Part shown: positions 13,861-26,990 of the stretch, piece by piece
How the letters are laid out: the number at the start of each line of letters is the position of its first letter
How positions within the stretch are numbered: position 1 is the first letter of the stretch
From: Temnothorax longispinosus
Taxonomy: Eukaryota; Arthropoda; Insecta; Hymenoptera; Formicidae
Length of the DNA: 64,000 nt
Assembly (NCBI RefSeq): GCF_030848805.1
Contig: NC_092358.1
Location: forward strand, 27,261,720 to 27,325,719
Direction of reading: 5' to 3'
The notes under the pieces: model-generated
What the model was told of the DNA's origin: nothing
Database searches by the model: none
The model's input: only the letters and a program-made list of their open reading frames with translations
Position numbers and translations under genes: made by a program

Positions 13861-16800
13861 CTTGGCCCTCTGATTACATTCGGATATTGTATCAATTTGG
13901 TTCACGCAATCGCGATATTTACGAAATAGAATTTAAACTTTGAGCCCCGACGTTAACAAGCCCCGCTAAATAATCATATTCACAGGGAGAAAACATATGT
14001 GTGTAATCTTTTTAAATTATATATTACGTGGAATAGAAAATGAGGAAAGAGGAAGGGGATACGTTACGTTATTTTAACTTCTCTTCACTTTGTTGTATAT
14101 TCGCTGGGGTCCCTGGAGAATTATTAGCTTCAGGCCTCGAAAAGTCGTCATCCGCCCTGCAAATTATGCATGCAAGTTGAAACGACGATCGGCGCGATCA
14201 CCGCTAATTATGATAATAATAATTGCGCTAATAATACCCCCAGGCGATGCGAAAGAGAGAGGTAATTAATCGGAGAGATAATATCGTGACCGCGCTGTAG
14301 GTCGCGAGCGCGAGAAATGGCGACGATAGCGAATTGTGAAAAGAGACGCGCTCCGTCAATAGCGCGGCGTGTTATCGCCGCCAACATCGCGTTAAACAGT
14401 CCGAGCGGTTGGTGTAACGAGCTAATAACTCCTATTAGAAAGTACGCAACTATTAGCTGCGAATGTATTAATATTGCTACAGTGAGGTTTTAATAGCTTC
14501 CAATAAACGGCGGAGCTGTTACAAATTGCTAAATGGTTACCACACGCAGCGCGGTTTTCACAGAATATCCAACAATCTATTTTGTAATTGTCCGTACTGA
14601 CGTATACGCTTATACTGACGTACGATTATATATACTCATTTACGTTTCGCTGAATAATAACCACTTAAGCTTTTAATCGATGCTTTGAACTTACGTATCT
14701 CATCTCAACTCATTTCTCATTAATAACGCATACGACAATAATTCTTCATCAGCATCATATGATAAAAATCAGTTAAATATTAATATAAACGTAAATCTCA
14801 CTGACATTGATTAATTTTAATCGTGCTTCATTCGTTCACGAGAAAAATCGTAGTTAAAAGAAAAATTATAATGTTATCTACTTATTGTTATCTATTAAAT
14901 ATTATTATATATCGAACGACCGACGTATTAATTGCGTGAATAGAGAATTGCGATTGTCCCGTGTTACGTCGAAAGCCCCGCCGGCGATTTTACCTTCAAC
15001 CCTCGGGCTCTCTTTTCCCTGGAGGAACGTTGATTGCCAATTATTTAATCGGGATGTTATTTAACCGAGTTATCGAGTTATCGAGCTGCGGATCTCCGCC
15101 GGGCAGTGTGATTTTTCTCAATTATATCAGCGCCGCACATATGTGAAAATTCGATTAACGATCGGGGCGAACGCGTCGTCATAAATCACCGGTCCCCGCG
15201 TTACCGCGGCGCGACGTGAAATCAAAAATTATCTACGAATTAATTAGCGCGCTCGCGCGCGTTGCGTTAACGAAGCGTGTCAGCGTTTGTCTATCGTGCA
15301 ACGCGATGGCGGTCTTGTGTTGCGGCGTGCGGTGCATGCGCCGTCGTCACACGGCTTAACACGAGATGCGAGAGATACCGCGGAGGTGAGGGACGCCACA
15401 ATCGGAATTCCAGCGTAACGTGAAATTAAGAATTACACAAGCAATTACCCTGCTCGCTCAAGGCGACGGTGTATCATCTTCCAATTATTATTCGCACGAT
15501 ATCCATCGTCGACGCGGCCCTGGGAAATAGTTCGTCGCCTGTCGCTATCTTGAATTACACGGGGAAGGAAATACGATATCTTAAGCTGCTGAATCAATGG
15601 AATGAGATGATTAACTCGTGTGCATTTTCTACGTTTATGTATGAATAAAAAAAAATGGGCACTTTACAGAAGATAAAACTTTATTGAACGAGGAGAAAAT
15701 TGAAATGATAATTGTGATGTTACGATAGGTCTCACGTGTACATGTAAAATTACCAAATATCTTTGTATTGTTTTATATCAAATCAGAAACTTTATTTCGC
15801 CAGTAAATAATTATTGTTTTATAATTTTATATAAATCGTGAGTGTCGGAATACGCGCGATCAGCACTATGCTCGCGCCTATTCCAGTGACACGACGGAAC
15901 AATTGATCGGACATTCTATCGACATTTCTAAATAAATTATAAAATCGTTTACGCAGTGACGATGCGACATATGGCATTAAATGGAGCATGGTATATCTTG
16001 TTCCAATATTTTTAGCTTATCGGTTTATATTCATACTCTCTTTACATATCTAAATGATACCGCGTATATAGGCCGCGCATCGCTCGAAAGGATGAACTGC
16101 AGGGAGGCGCAATAAGTTTAGCCAGCGAAGAAAACGATCGATGCGATGTTTATAAATTGCGACGATATTTTCCGAATGCGCTTATCCATGAGTATCGAGT
16201 TTTGCAGCAATGGCGTAAATTTCTGTTCGTTACCGACCGCCGTGGCGCCGGTAACGAAATCGCAGAGGAAGCGAAACAGCTGCACAACAGCTGCGTTTTC
16301 TCAACGCTTTTATGTCTACTCTGTTCCCGATTAATTACAACATTGTAATGCCGAGTGTACTCTCATATTTACTTACTTCCACGCGAAGTTCATTCCCTAC
16401 GGGGGAGCACCGCTGTCTTCATTGTGTATAACTTCGACACGAGTATAGTTAGCCAGAGTTCGCGTCGGAGCTTAATGATGGACAATCGAAAATGCACAAA
16501 TAATTAATATGGATGATAGATATATGGAATTAATTACTTTATTATTACTTTACATAGCCCTGTAGCCCGAACGTTGCACAGGAGTCTGAGAATCATTTGA
16601 AGAGATCGATTAATCGAGCGTCGGGACGGTTTGGGAAATCGGTAAAAAATCGATTGGCTGATGGCGCCAGAGAGAGGCGCAGCATCCCCAACCGCGAAAA
16701 AGTCCGAGAGGATCGCGCGGAATATCTAATTTGCGCGCGGCTTCCTCGTGCCACGAGGCCAGGCCACGGGTGTAATTAAAACGATCAAACAGTCTCGATT

Positions 16801-18400
16801 CGGCGCGGCTGCAGTGTACGTGCCATGCCGCCGTCGAATGCTCCGCGGAATTGCCGCGCGGATGAGACGACGCGCGGGCGATTCGAGGCAATCAACGAAA
16901 TACCGTAATGTCCCGTTCCCTCAACTCTACCCTCTCTCCCTCTTCATTACGGCCGTCCGGCACTCCGCATGTAAATTGTCCACCGGGTTTCCAGGAGCAG
17001 GTATAATATCATTTTAATGACGAAAAAGCCGCGTCTCGACAGCAATTAATCCGGCGAAAAAATCGAGGGGGGGAATGAGGGGGCTCGTATCACTCACGTC
17101 GCACCGTCGATTACGTTGTTCCTTTTCCGACCCCTTTCCCCTTCACCGGTCTTTCTCTATCCTCTTCTCTGTCATTTTTCCGCATTCTCTTTCTCTTATT
17201 AGTGAAATTCCATGATATATAAATTGAATATTATAGAATTGTCAATATCAGGAAAATAATTGGTCATGTACGCATATATATAATGTATTGTATAATATAG
17301 AAATATGAGATATGAATACTGTATTATGTAATAATAGACACTTAATCAAAAAATATATTATTTTAAGATATAGGGAATATACTTCAGAAATTTTAAGTGA
17401 AAGCACAAATTATGGATCAGGAATTTCATATACGTCGGTTAGTTTCCTTTTATATAACGCATTCTTATTTCATAATTCTATGTCATTTCGCCAAATAGCT
17501 TCCAGGATAATCGTAAAACAACGAAGATAGGAAGTAATATCCAGATATAATGCCGCTTGTTCATGTCAGAAACGAATACCAACGATGCAGATGAATCTTA
17601 ATGGCGATCATCAGTGGCCCAACTCCTTCGATTTGCCTCGAGAGTTGCAATTTTCTCGCGAGCGGCTTCGACCACGCGGCAATTCTATTTGCACTTCGGA
17701 TTTTACTGGATACTGTCACGAGAGCGGGTCAATCCTGTCTGTAACTGTCCAATTTCGTGGGAATCCCATGATTATGATAAAGTACCTTTGATCACGTATA
17801 CCCTTCGACGAAGTACTTACCCATCGGGATACCGGGAATGTCTAGATTGAAGAGGCCTCGGTACTTTAAATATTTGCATAGCTTCGAGGAGCAGATAATT
17901 TTTGACATAGGAATTTTCTTATTAGATAATTTTCAAATGTTCGTAACATTTACAAATATGTTAAACAATGTAACCGAAGCGTAGAAAAAATATGATGTGA
18001 AGAAAGGGAATTGTGAGCAACACGAATAATTCACGAAACACAGATGGCAATTTTGAAAAGATAGAAAAGTCTAGGATTACATATTTACATTTCAAGAAAA
18101 ATGTACAACATTAAATTGCCTGCTCATAACATTAAAAAATTAATGTAAACTTAGCCGGGAAATATATCATATTGGATGTGTGCCGAAGTGGACCGCCAGA
18201 CTCGCAAAGTTGAATTATCGCGCTATCGGAACGAGGTTTCTGATTGAGTGAAAAAAAGAAAAATAAGGCGCGCGAGCATAAATCTCCACGATGGCAGATC
18301 GCGTTCTGGCGGTTACTCGTTTCGGTAAAAGAGAGTTCCCAATGATTTACGCACGAAACGTCACGTTTCGCGGAGGCGGCAGTCTTAATCTTACCAGAGG
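13861..18400. other. noncoding DNA with enhancer-like composition
   Basis: No coding exon seen. About 14,110-14,540 is unusually rich in TAAT/ATTA cores, for example CTAATTATGATAATAATAAT and GGTAATTAATCGG, embedded in mixed-composition rather than AT-rich DNA. GCGC-rich patches lie at 15,150-15,400. A near-palindrome CGAAACGT-C-ACGTTTCG is at 18354-18370. Confidence 0.35.
18354..18370. repeat. 17-base palindrome with one-base centre
   Basis: CGAAACGT, centre C, ACGTTTCG; both arms match exactly. Confidence 0.8.
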
Positions 18401-18700
18401 CCGGAGCAGCTTTGAGCGGCCATAAATACGAATTCTAACGCACGGCGATAACGACACGCGCAATTACGCGTTGGAATTAAGATATCGAAAGAGAAAGTCG
18501 CGATGGCGTAAGAATAACGCTAAGGACACGTTATAGTGGTGCGTGCGCGAAATGCGTTCTGATTTCAATGTAATTGCACTGCGGCGTCTAAATTTCAGAC
18601 GTCGTTTTTACGGCGGATCCGAATTTTTAATTAAAAACTACGTCGGCCGACTCATTGCCAGTTCTACACGTGATTAAACTTTCCTTCAATTTTATCGAAG

Positions 18701-18733
18701 GTATTGTTGCTAATTTGCGGTTAGCTACAATAC
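18701..18733. repeat. 13-bp hairpin with one mismatch
   Basis: GTATTGTTGCTAA, loop TTTGCGG, TTAGCTACAATAC. Too short for a microRNA precursor. Confidence 0.6.
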
Positions 18734-19886
18734 TGATGTGCGTATGAGATACTCCTGTGTCTTTAGATTAGATTTATACTCGTATATATTGATTTCGCAT
18801 TTTATTGTCCGCTTGCGACGCATATGTTTAAGCTGCGGTAGCATGAACGGCGTATTGATTTTGTCCTCACGACATGTGCATCTTGTTCGAAAAGTGTATT
18901 CTCCCGCCGCCATATATCGCCAATGGAAGCCTTTGGAAGCAAATGGCGAAGTTTAGTTTCAACGAGGCAATTTCTTGTCTTCCCTCGTATTATCTACTAC
19001 CGAACGTAGGGTGTAAAGGGTATAATCATAAGAGTTGCAGTACGTTGTTTCTTTCAGTTTGAATCGTAAAATGTTCTCGGAATGAGTGGCAACTCGGTAG
19101 CAAATTTTTTTAGGAACTATCGATTTTAGCAGTTTGTTGGAAAGGTAGAGAAATAGAAAGAGAGAAAAAGGAGGGGGGAAAGAGAGAGAAGTGGAGAGAT
19201 AATGGGAATCAATCTCTTTGTCAGGGAAAATTCACTCTACGAAGTCACTTTTCAAATCATAAGCCAATAGATAAATTTTATTAAATTTTAAAAGCACGTA
19301 ACTAAAAGAACATTCGATTTTACATACGTCAAGGGCTTCTTGAATGGTCATGGAATGTCTGTTCTATAAAACGGAATAAAGTTTTATTTCTGTTACCGTC
19401 ATTTAGCAACAACGTTGTGCCGTATGAAAAGTTCAAGTAACGTACCATTGTCGTTCTTGGAAGACGCACTCCCTCAGACAAAGGAGTATCGGTCGAGGCT
19501 ATAGAATAAACAGGCTAACAACTCTTGTTGTTTAACGCTCCACGGCGCAGCGGACAAGATGGCCGTCGCCGTAAATGTATCAAATATTCAAGAAATCGAA
19601 GCTCATTATGTAATCCCATGACGAGCGTTGATATGGCTAAGCTGTCAGTTTCCAGCTACTCTTCCCACAATTTTAATAAAAAAGTGACCAGCGTCACTTC
19701 TTTGCCACTTTAACGTCGCGCTCGCGTCCCCTTTTCTCGCCGCGTCCTATGTGCGCCCGCCATAACATCTCTGTAATGTTTAGCCTCTTTCATATGCGTT
19801 TTACTGCTTCGTAAGTTATGAGTTATCCGTAGGTAATGGTACAAACAGGTACCAAGAAAGTTTTCTTTCAAAACACTTTAAGTCAT

Positions 19887-20026
19887 AAAGAAAGATGATA
19901 TATTTTAGAATGTATTATTTTTCGCGGCTTAAAGGGTTGAATTCGGAAACTTTTAGAGTAACAAAGACAGATAATATACATTTTAGAACATATATTATTT
20001 TACGTGACTTTAAAAGTTTCCGAATT
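19887..20026. repeat. diverged tandem duplication with a perfect 16-bp inverted repeat
   Basis: Unit 19887-19933 and unit 19963-20014 are diverged copies (AAAGAAAGATGATATATTTT against AAAGACAGATAATATACATTTT, and TTTTTCGCGGCTT against TTTTACGTGACTTT). The second unit is bracketed by AATTCGGAAACTTTTA at 19940-19955 and its exact reverse complement at 20011-20026. This may be a small non-autonomous transposon remnant. Confidence 0.6.
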
Positions 20027-20639
20027 TAGTTAGCAATTTAGACAAAATATGAAAATATATTAATATTTATATTATCGTCAATATAGTATACATCGTTCTT
20101 GTTTGCGATGAATAAGGGAGAGTCCATATGCAAAGAGAATCCCCCCACATATGCTGTTTTACAATTAACTGAGCGCGTTCGATGAAAAACTCCGTTTCCA
20201 ACAAAGTATAATCGAACGATTATGTAACTTCACGCCTGAAGAAGCTTATACTATTCTAGCGAGCGGATGTCCTTCCGAGCCGTTAAAAAAGTGGCGAGGC
20301 ACGCTCTGCGCGTGCTAGTTTATAAAATTATGCCCCTCGGCGAAATTGTTCATCACGCGACACCCAGGAAAAAGGAGTCGATCTTTCGTCGCGAAAAGCG
20401 GAGGAACCGTTGACACCGACGCTATGTTGGTGCGATGCCGAAGCGAAGAGAGACGCCGCCGTGTAGCCGGAAATGAATTACGAGAAATGATAGACTGCAT
20501 TAGCAGTCTGCATCTGCGCGGCGGATCGCACGTCGCACCCCCGCCGCCGTATCCCAACCCCGTTGTGTTTTCAGCCGACAGCTACGCGGTGTTATTATTC
20601 TCGATGCTGCTTAATTTCCGGTTTCGTAACAAATTGCAC

Positions 20640-20661
20640 CGCGGCGCGGCGCCGCGCCGCG
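20640..20661. repeat. perfect 22-bp GC palindrome
   Basis: CGCGGCGCGGC followed directly by its reverse complement, with no spacer. Confidence 0.85.
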
Positions 20662-21086
20662 CCATGCCGCCTGCAGACGCGCTCTCGCGCATTTTCTTCA
20701 CCCTCCCTTCGGGAATCGACATACCGTTGGGTATACATGGGGAAAACCACTCCGAGTCAACTCTTGCAGAAAAGAGGTATATTATATCGGCACCTCCGAG
20801 TCTACCGACACCGGCTGCTTCCACGATCGTGAAAGTTCTTTATATATCCATATTCGCAGATGAATTATTTTTAAATTTGTTTTCAGAAATATCATTTCGT
20901 GTCCCTCTCGGAAAGGCCAGAAGGTGGATGTAGACGGTTTTGATCGTACGCCTGTAATGTAGGGTGGATGACGAGGACATTATAACCGCTTGCAAACTTT
21001 GTCCTCCTCAGATCCTTTTGTCTCCGGCGGGGGTAACTCCCCTATATATACGTTCCCTGAAGTTGAATTTCTTCTGAAACACTTTT

Positions 21087-21131
21087 ATAAATCGCAAATT
21101 GCGCCCAAATGGGGTGCAATTTGCGATTTAT
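21087..21131. repeat. 45-base hairpin with 20-bp stem and 5-base loop
   Basis: Arms 21087-21106 and 21112-21131 with loop AAATG. Sixteen outer pairs are perfect Watson-Crick; the inner four are one G-T pair and three C-G pairs. The arm core reads ATAAATCGCAAATTGC. Too compact for a microRNA precursor; it could be a transposon end-to-end remnant or an extruding cruciform. Confidence 0.85.
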
Positions 21132-21280
21132 TACCTAAGCGGTTTCGCAGAAAGGCAACGGGGGGCACGCTTATGGAGGGAGAGGAGGCTCTCGCGATTA
21201 ATTCGATTCGCGCAAAAATCGATATGCTTGTACACACTCGCGTAATCGCGCGCAACGACTCCCTCGTTAAAGTATAATTT

Positions 21281-23290
21281 TCAGGAGCGTAATATTCGGA
21301 CTCGGATTGTATATTCGAGTCTTATCACCGCTGTCTCGCGGGGACGTGGCACGTACGGCGTTTACGAGCTTACGAGGATTTCGCGTGTACGTCGGTAATC
21401 GCTCTGGTATCATTAACGGCAGCGTATAAGTCACGTATCTTTGCGCGCTCCGTCAATCAGACGTAGCTGCGTTCTGGCAGCCGTCACGGTCGCGGATGCA
21501 ATCTCAGGACTAGGCCGAGTGCATCGTGCAATAAGGAACGTCGATTTTTAATTCCCTTGGTTCTCTAGCCGTATCCAGCGGCACCGCGCTTGTCGGAGCC
21601 GAGAGACGTATCGAGAGAATCTATCGCTTTCGAACCGCAGAAATGGGTTCAACTAAAATTGAACGGTTGCTTGGAAACCGATACACGAATAGCCTTCTGA
21701 GAGATTCTTGATACTAAAATTGAAGGATGAAGAAATGAGAGATGTAAAGTAACATCATATTTCTGAAGCTATCTCAAAAACTCACTTTTATTTTCAAGCG
21801 GGTACACTTTTAATCACAAATTTAATTACGCGCAAATTTAATGTTACAAATCTTTGACAAGAGAAGCAGCAGTTATAGAAATAAATTTCCTACAGTAATC
21901 TATAGCTAATTGTAAGTAAAATATATTCGCGTATTCATATATACGTTAACATATAATTGACTGGTAGCAGAAACTTTCTGCACGATACTGTGCACCGATG
22001 CCATAGTTCTTATTAATAATTGTATCTACAATTGCGAAGGTATTAACAAATTGCCAATGTAAAATTCTTGCTATAGAATGTTCGTACGTACGTAATGTAC
22101 GGCCTACTGACTTTCTGCAAATTCGAGTTGTACCTTATAACGCACAAAGGCGCAAGGTTAATAACCTGTGTATAATAAGTAACTGTAGAGCCAGGGGATA
22201 CACTTCTACTATTATAGATCTATGGGCCAGCGGACTTATCCACGGACGACACGGTGCACGGTGCACGCATATGGTCTTTGTGCTGGAAATTACTGCGTGC
22301 GTGACATTTATGCGGCGAGACTATTCTTACTGAATGATATTTCGCATAAATGCGACTTAAACGGTATAAATATTCGTAAATATAAAGTTATTTTCAGTAA
22401 GCACACGACTAAATAAATAAATACCAGCGAAGAACCTCCAATGTATGTGATAACATATTCGTGGCTGATTTCAGAGTTGGCCAATCCGGAACCGGGTGTG
22501 TTAATTGATATTATAGTTTTTAACTTGGGAATCTATTAGGAATATATTTTAAATATTAAAGAGAGGAAGAGATAGATAGATGGAGGAAGAGATTTATAAC
22601 GAGCTAGTCACTCGAAAAATACACTTGTTCCGCTTAAATCGTTACAGTGGGTAGAACTTGCGCTCGAGCAATTTTCTTGTTCGTAATTCGTGTGTTTGCA
22701 TTGAAAAATGAGCGAGTGCACGGTGCATGAGATTTCTCATGACTTCTGCGACGATGCGCGCATCACTTTATGCCACGCTAATAACATTTCCTACGATTAA
22801 ACGCATCCGTTTCTTTTTTCCCCGTATCATCTGTTATTTCCTACTTTTGTGTCCCAATTAAATACGAATCTCTCTCACTTCTCACATTTATAAATGCCTG
22901 TTATGTAGATACTACATTTATTTAACTTAATAACGATCCTATATAATCTACGATGATCACGATGATTTATACCTTTGATGATTTATTATTACGATGGTTA
23001 TCAAAAAGAAAAGAAAATGAATATCATATTGTATTTTCGGCAAATTTCGGTACGTTTTCGACACTCTTTCCTAAATCTTATTTGATTCTTTCATCCTCGA
23101 CATGAATAATTAAATTAAATAAAACAGCACGATTAAAAAGCCCGTTCCTTCCCCCAGTTGTAGTCATCTCGCTTGTTTCTGTACGTCTCGCTTCAAAGGT
23201 GGCAGTTAACGTGTCTTAAAGCCCGTATAGTAATTTTTATGTGTCGCCAGAGGTACATACATACATATATGCACGCTGCGAGCAATTCGT
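21281..23290. other. AT-rich noncoding DNA
   Basis: No coding signal. Small repeats only: CGTACGTACG near 22,084 and CACGGTGCACGGTGCACG near 22,249. Confidence 0.5.
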
Positions 23291-24050
23291 GCTCGTTCCC
23301 TTAGTTTGTGTAAACACGTAAACGGCCGACGAGAGAGGGAGAGAGAGGAGAGACCGTTTCGTGACGGGGCGGTGGCGGTTTGCAGAAAAAGAAGGTGGAA
23401 ATGACCGCGCGCCCCAGGGGAGCCGGAGCGTCTCTCACGACTTTTGTACACTTTTGCGCTCCATTTTGCGTTCGGGCTAATGACACGGTGCAAAATCGAA
23501 GGAGCCTGCATGCGTGTAACGATGACGCCCGGCGACGCGACGCGACGCGACGCGACGACCGACGGTCGTCGTGTACGCGAGGTAATGTGTGCGATGCAAA
23601 TTTTGCATACGCAATGTCAATAAATCCGATGCTCTCCTCGGCTCGTCTCACGAACGACGACAATGACGACAACGACGACGGCGAAGAAGTCTCAATTCAT
23701 GCTCGTTCTCTTAAGTTCTCCCACTCGAGCTCGCACACACTCGTTACCTCGAGGAAGTCCGGTCGGTCCGTTCCTCCTCTGCAATTTTAATAACCACATC
23801 CTTCAGCCATTGAACATGATGGCGGGTCAAGATCGAAGGCGCGGCCCTCCTCGTTGCTTCTTCTGGCTCTCCCATCGAGGGAGTATATGACTCCTTTGAG
23901 AGATGCATACTTCTCTTTCCGCCACGTTACGTCATATCTGGATTTCGCGGCGCGGCCATCAATCACCGATCGCCGTTTTGAGTTCATCTCCGCGCGTTTC
24001 ACCTTCGTGCCATGTAAATTCAATCGCGAGATGTGTGTTTCGGAATGATT
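23291..24050. other. CpG-rich block with GCGAC minisatellite
   Basis: Open frames on both strands, none recognisable. Carries the GCGAC repeat with adjoining hairpin (23532-23571) and an imperfect GAC-rich stretch at about 23,652-23,690. Confidence 0.5.
23532..23571. repeat. (GCGAC)5 tandem repeat running into an 8-bp perfect hairpin
   Basis: GCGAC copies at 23532-23556; then CGACGACC, loop GAC, GGTCGTCG at 23553-23571, so the hairpin's left arm uses the last repeat unit. Confidence 0.85.
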
Positions 24051-26130
24051 GATGAAAATCCTGTATTTACACGGTTGAGGGAGCGCTCATTCGCGCGTTC
24101 GTGTTAAGCCACGATGTATTTCCCTCGCGATTAAGTAGTTACAAAACAAAGAGGAATTTATTGTAGAGATGCATCGATACGAGGTAATGCGCGCCTAGAC
24201 GATGCTATATACACTCTGTACAGTAATCGATAATATTATGTTGCCGGATAATAGACGTTGATTACGAGGTAGCACAATTATCGACTGCTAAGTGGCATAA
24301 TGACCAAGAACAGTTCGTTAGATGTTAGATCATACACGGTCTCTTATTTACCGCGGCGCGCGAATGTACGTGATAAATCGCTAGTCACGATTATCACGAG
24401 AGATTCCGAGAAATTTTAGATTCATCTGCTTTCTTCTGCTCCAAAATATCCGGCGTGTCTTCGCGCGTGAATTAACTCTTGCTCCGTCGCCGAATCTTAT
24501 GGCATGGCCACGCTTTCGATTCTTGAGCTTATTGTTCTCAAAACGACCGATTCATTCAACTCGTGACGTACATGGATCTCGATTTGTGTCGCGCGTCTCA
24601 TGATGGCGTGTCACTTAATGCCGGTGCGCATGCAGGGAAGGCCTAGATTTTCCCGAATCAATATGACTCTTTGATACCTAATTGCCGCCTTGTTCCGATC
24701 CCACTTACGTGACAGAGATTGCGGAATGAGTCGGCGGTTTGCCCGGCGGCTGTTATACACGTCGACGTCGATAACGTGATTGAATTTTCCTGTCTACTAC
24801 GTAATAGCCAGCGATGTAATTACGAGCCGCGACTTTAACGGATACGATGGCGACTTCTGTACTGAAAAGACCGGCATCGCGGAAGTGTCGTGTTGCGGTA
24901 TAGGATTCTATTAAGTAGAAATAAAGAGGAAACAAAGATACAAACATTGAGGTATATCAATATATGGCGCTGACACGCCAATCGAGAAGAATTAAAGTAG
25001 AAATTGATCTAAAGGACATTTATGCTACTTTTTATTATTTATTTATAAATTCCCTTTCAACAGATCTAATCAATCGTGTCTAGACTCTAGCGATTCAGTT
25101 TAAAATTGTCACAAAAGGAATTTCTTTAATAAACAATTTCAAAAATTGTTGCGCTAAAAACAGGTCAATGTGACATATTAAAAGTTGGAATTCTACACGG
25201 CTGGACTTACCATTCTGCGAATAGATTACGCTGGGACCGTTACATGAAAGCCGTGTTCGTTGCACGGAACCCAAGTAGTTAATGCAATCGACAAGACAAG
25301 TGCAGGATTGCATACGAAATCACGTAGCAGAATGGATTATACGGCACGGATCGTTCAACTTCGTGAAACTCGCGAGTTATGACATAAATCTCGATGTAGC
25401 GTGCTCCGAAATAACAATCGAAGGAGAGTAATGATTCTCTAGCTATTGTCTATGGACGTCTATAATGTTATAATCGACTGCGATAGTACTAACGAAAGCA
25501 AATCGCGATAAAAAGTTGCGAAATTATACGCTTATAATCTTTGCGCGTTTATATATCTCTTCTCTTTCGCTTTTTTATATAGCCACTAATATCTAATTGA
25601 TACCTATCAGCGTAGTGCTTAATACGTTAGGCGATAGATGTATTTTCAAACTCCGATGTGGCTTTTGATAAAGTCTACGCTTACAATTCTCGCTAAACGT
25701 GTCTGTTTGATTCTCATTTTGCGTCGGAATAAAAAACACCATCTTTATATCTTGAAAAAGAAACAAAACTTACAAAAGAGTGGGAGTTAGCATTTAGTGT
25801 TGAACATATGATGAGAATATGCTTCGTCCTCGATCATACCGACTTTAGTTTGGCCAATGAAACACGTTCGCAGTGTTCGCACGCCGAAACGCGCGAACGC
25901 GCTCGAATCGAGACGTAATCCAGAAGATGCGGACTGCGGAAGCGGCTAGCTACTGCGTAAGCATCTGAATCACATACTTAGTTTATTGCACGTTGGCCGT
26001 TGGTGTCTCTTATCTTATTACGTAGTAAAACGTTGAATAACATGGCGGAATAATGGCCCCGTGCGCGGGGAAACCACTTTATTTCCTGCGCCAACTTTTT
26101 TAGCATCCCCGAGCAAATTTCATATTATTA
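24051..26130. other. mixed-composition noncoding DNA
   Basis: No coding exon, RNA gene or clear repeat seen. Confidence 0.5.
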
Positions 26131-26867
26131 AGAAGGCGGCCTCTCTCCACGTGTCCTCTCTCCTCTCCCTCCCCCTCTTTCCCTTTGTCCCCGCTCTCCC
26201 GCCTCTCCCTCGTTCTCCCTCGATCGAGTAGTTTCGAACTTTTCTCCGTCGACCTTTAATCGCGCGTCTTCCACCGAGTTACGTCGCGCTCGTCGTTAGC
26301 TTCGTAGTTGAAAACTAATTATGGTGCACGGAGACGAAAACCACCCGCCATTGGCTGGTATTCCCCATGAAATTGCCATGTCTGCGCGTTCTCGGCCATC
26401 AATAATTCGTACGCGACTCAATCGATGTAGCGAACGCTACTCCCGATACTGCCGATTCTTCGCTAGTTCGTTCTATACCAGCAAACCGCGCCTTATATAC
26501 CTTTCCTATATGTACATATATCGCTTCCCTAAACGTTTCTGCCGTTCCTAGACGTTTCCCAGTCATTAATTAGCAAGCGAAGGTCAATTAGTTGACATCA
26601 CGATGTATATCTCGATATACGTTTCGAATCGCTAACGCGGCGCAATTTATTGATATCGTCTTCAAGACAAATTGATAGGCGGTCTGGAGACAAAAATTTT
26701 CAGACGCAGACAGAATTGAAATTGCGGGGATCAGCCCGTCTGGAGAAGCGTCTTCTATCCCGGGGTAGCGAGTTTATGCTGAAGACGAGCGACGATGGTG
26801 GGATAGGAAGTTCCTCGTTCATCAGGAAGGTTTGTCGGATGATCAATTGGATATTGCTGGCCACTCA

Positions 26868-26990
26868 CTCTCCCGCTCTTACTCTCTTTCTCTTCCTCTT
26901 CCTCTCTCACTCTCCCTGCCTCCCTTCCTCTTTCTCTTTCTCTCTCTCTCTCTCTCTCCCTCACACACCCTTTCCCTCACCCTCTCTGCC
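26868..26990. repeat. CT-rich low-complexity tract with pure (CT)n core
   Basis: Nearly all pyrimidine on the plus strand. The uninterrupted CT core is about 26,937-26,958. Confidence 0.85.

Larger units (their letters stand above)
18401..20289. other. noncoding DNA with inverted repeats
   Basis: No gene seen. Holds the hairpin at 18701-18733, a purine-rich run at about 19,145-19,200 and the duplicated/inverted repeat structure at 19,887-20,026. Confidence 0.5.
20290..21280. other. GC-rich block with a 195-codon unrecognised frame
   Basis: The plus-strand frame 20346-20933 is open for 195 codons, but its translation has no recognisable domain, changes composition midway and is paralleled by open frames on the other strand. 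I do not call it a gene. It contains a perfect 22-bp GC palindrome (20640-20661). The 45-base hairpin follows at 21087-21131. Confidence 0.4.

Noticed and set aside
18701..18733. Possible microRNA precursor hairpin
   Set aside because: Stem of only 13 pairs and a 7-base loop; flanks do not extend the stem to the 60-90 bases of a precursor.
20346..20933. 195-codon open frame on the plus strand
   Set aside because: No recognisable domain, composition shifts midway, the opposite strand is also open, and it spans a 22-bp GC palindrome; best explained by GC-rich DNA with few stops.
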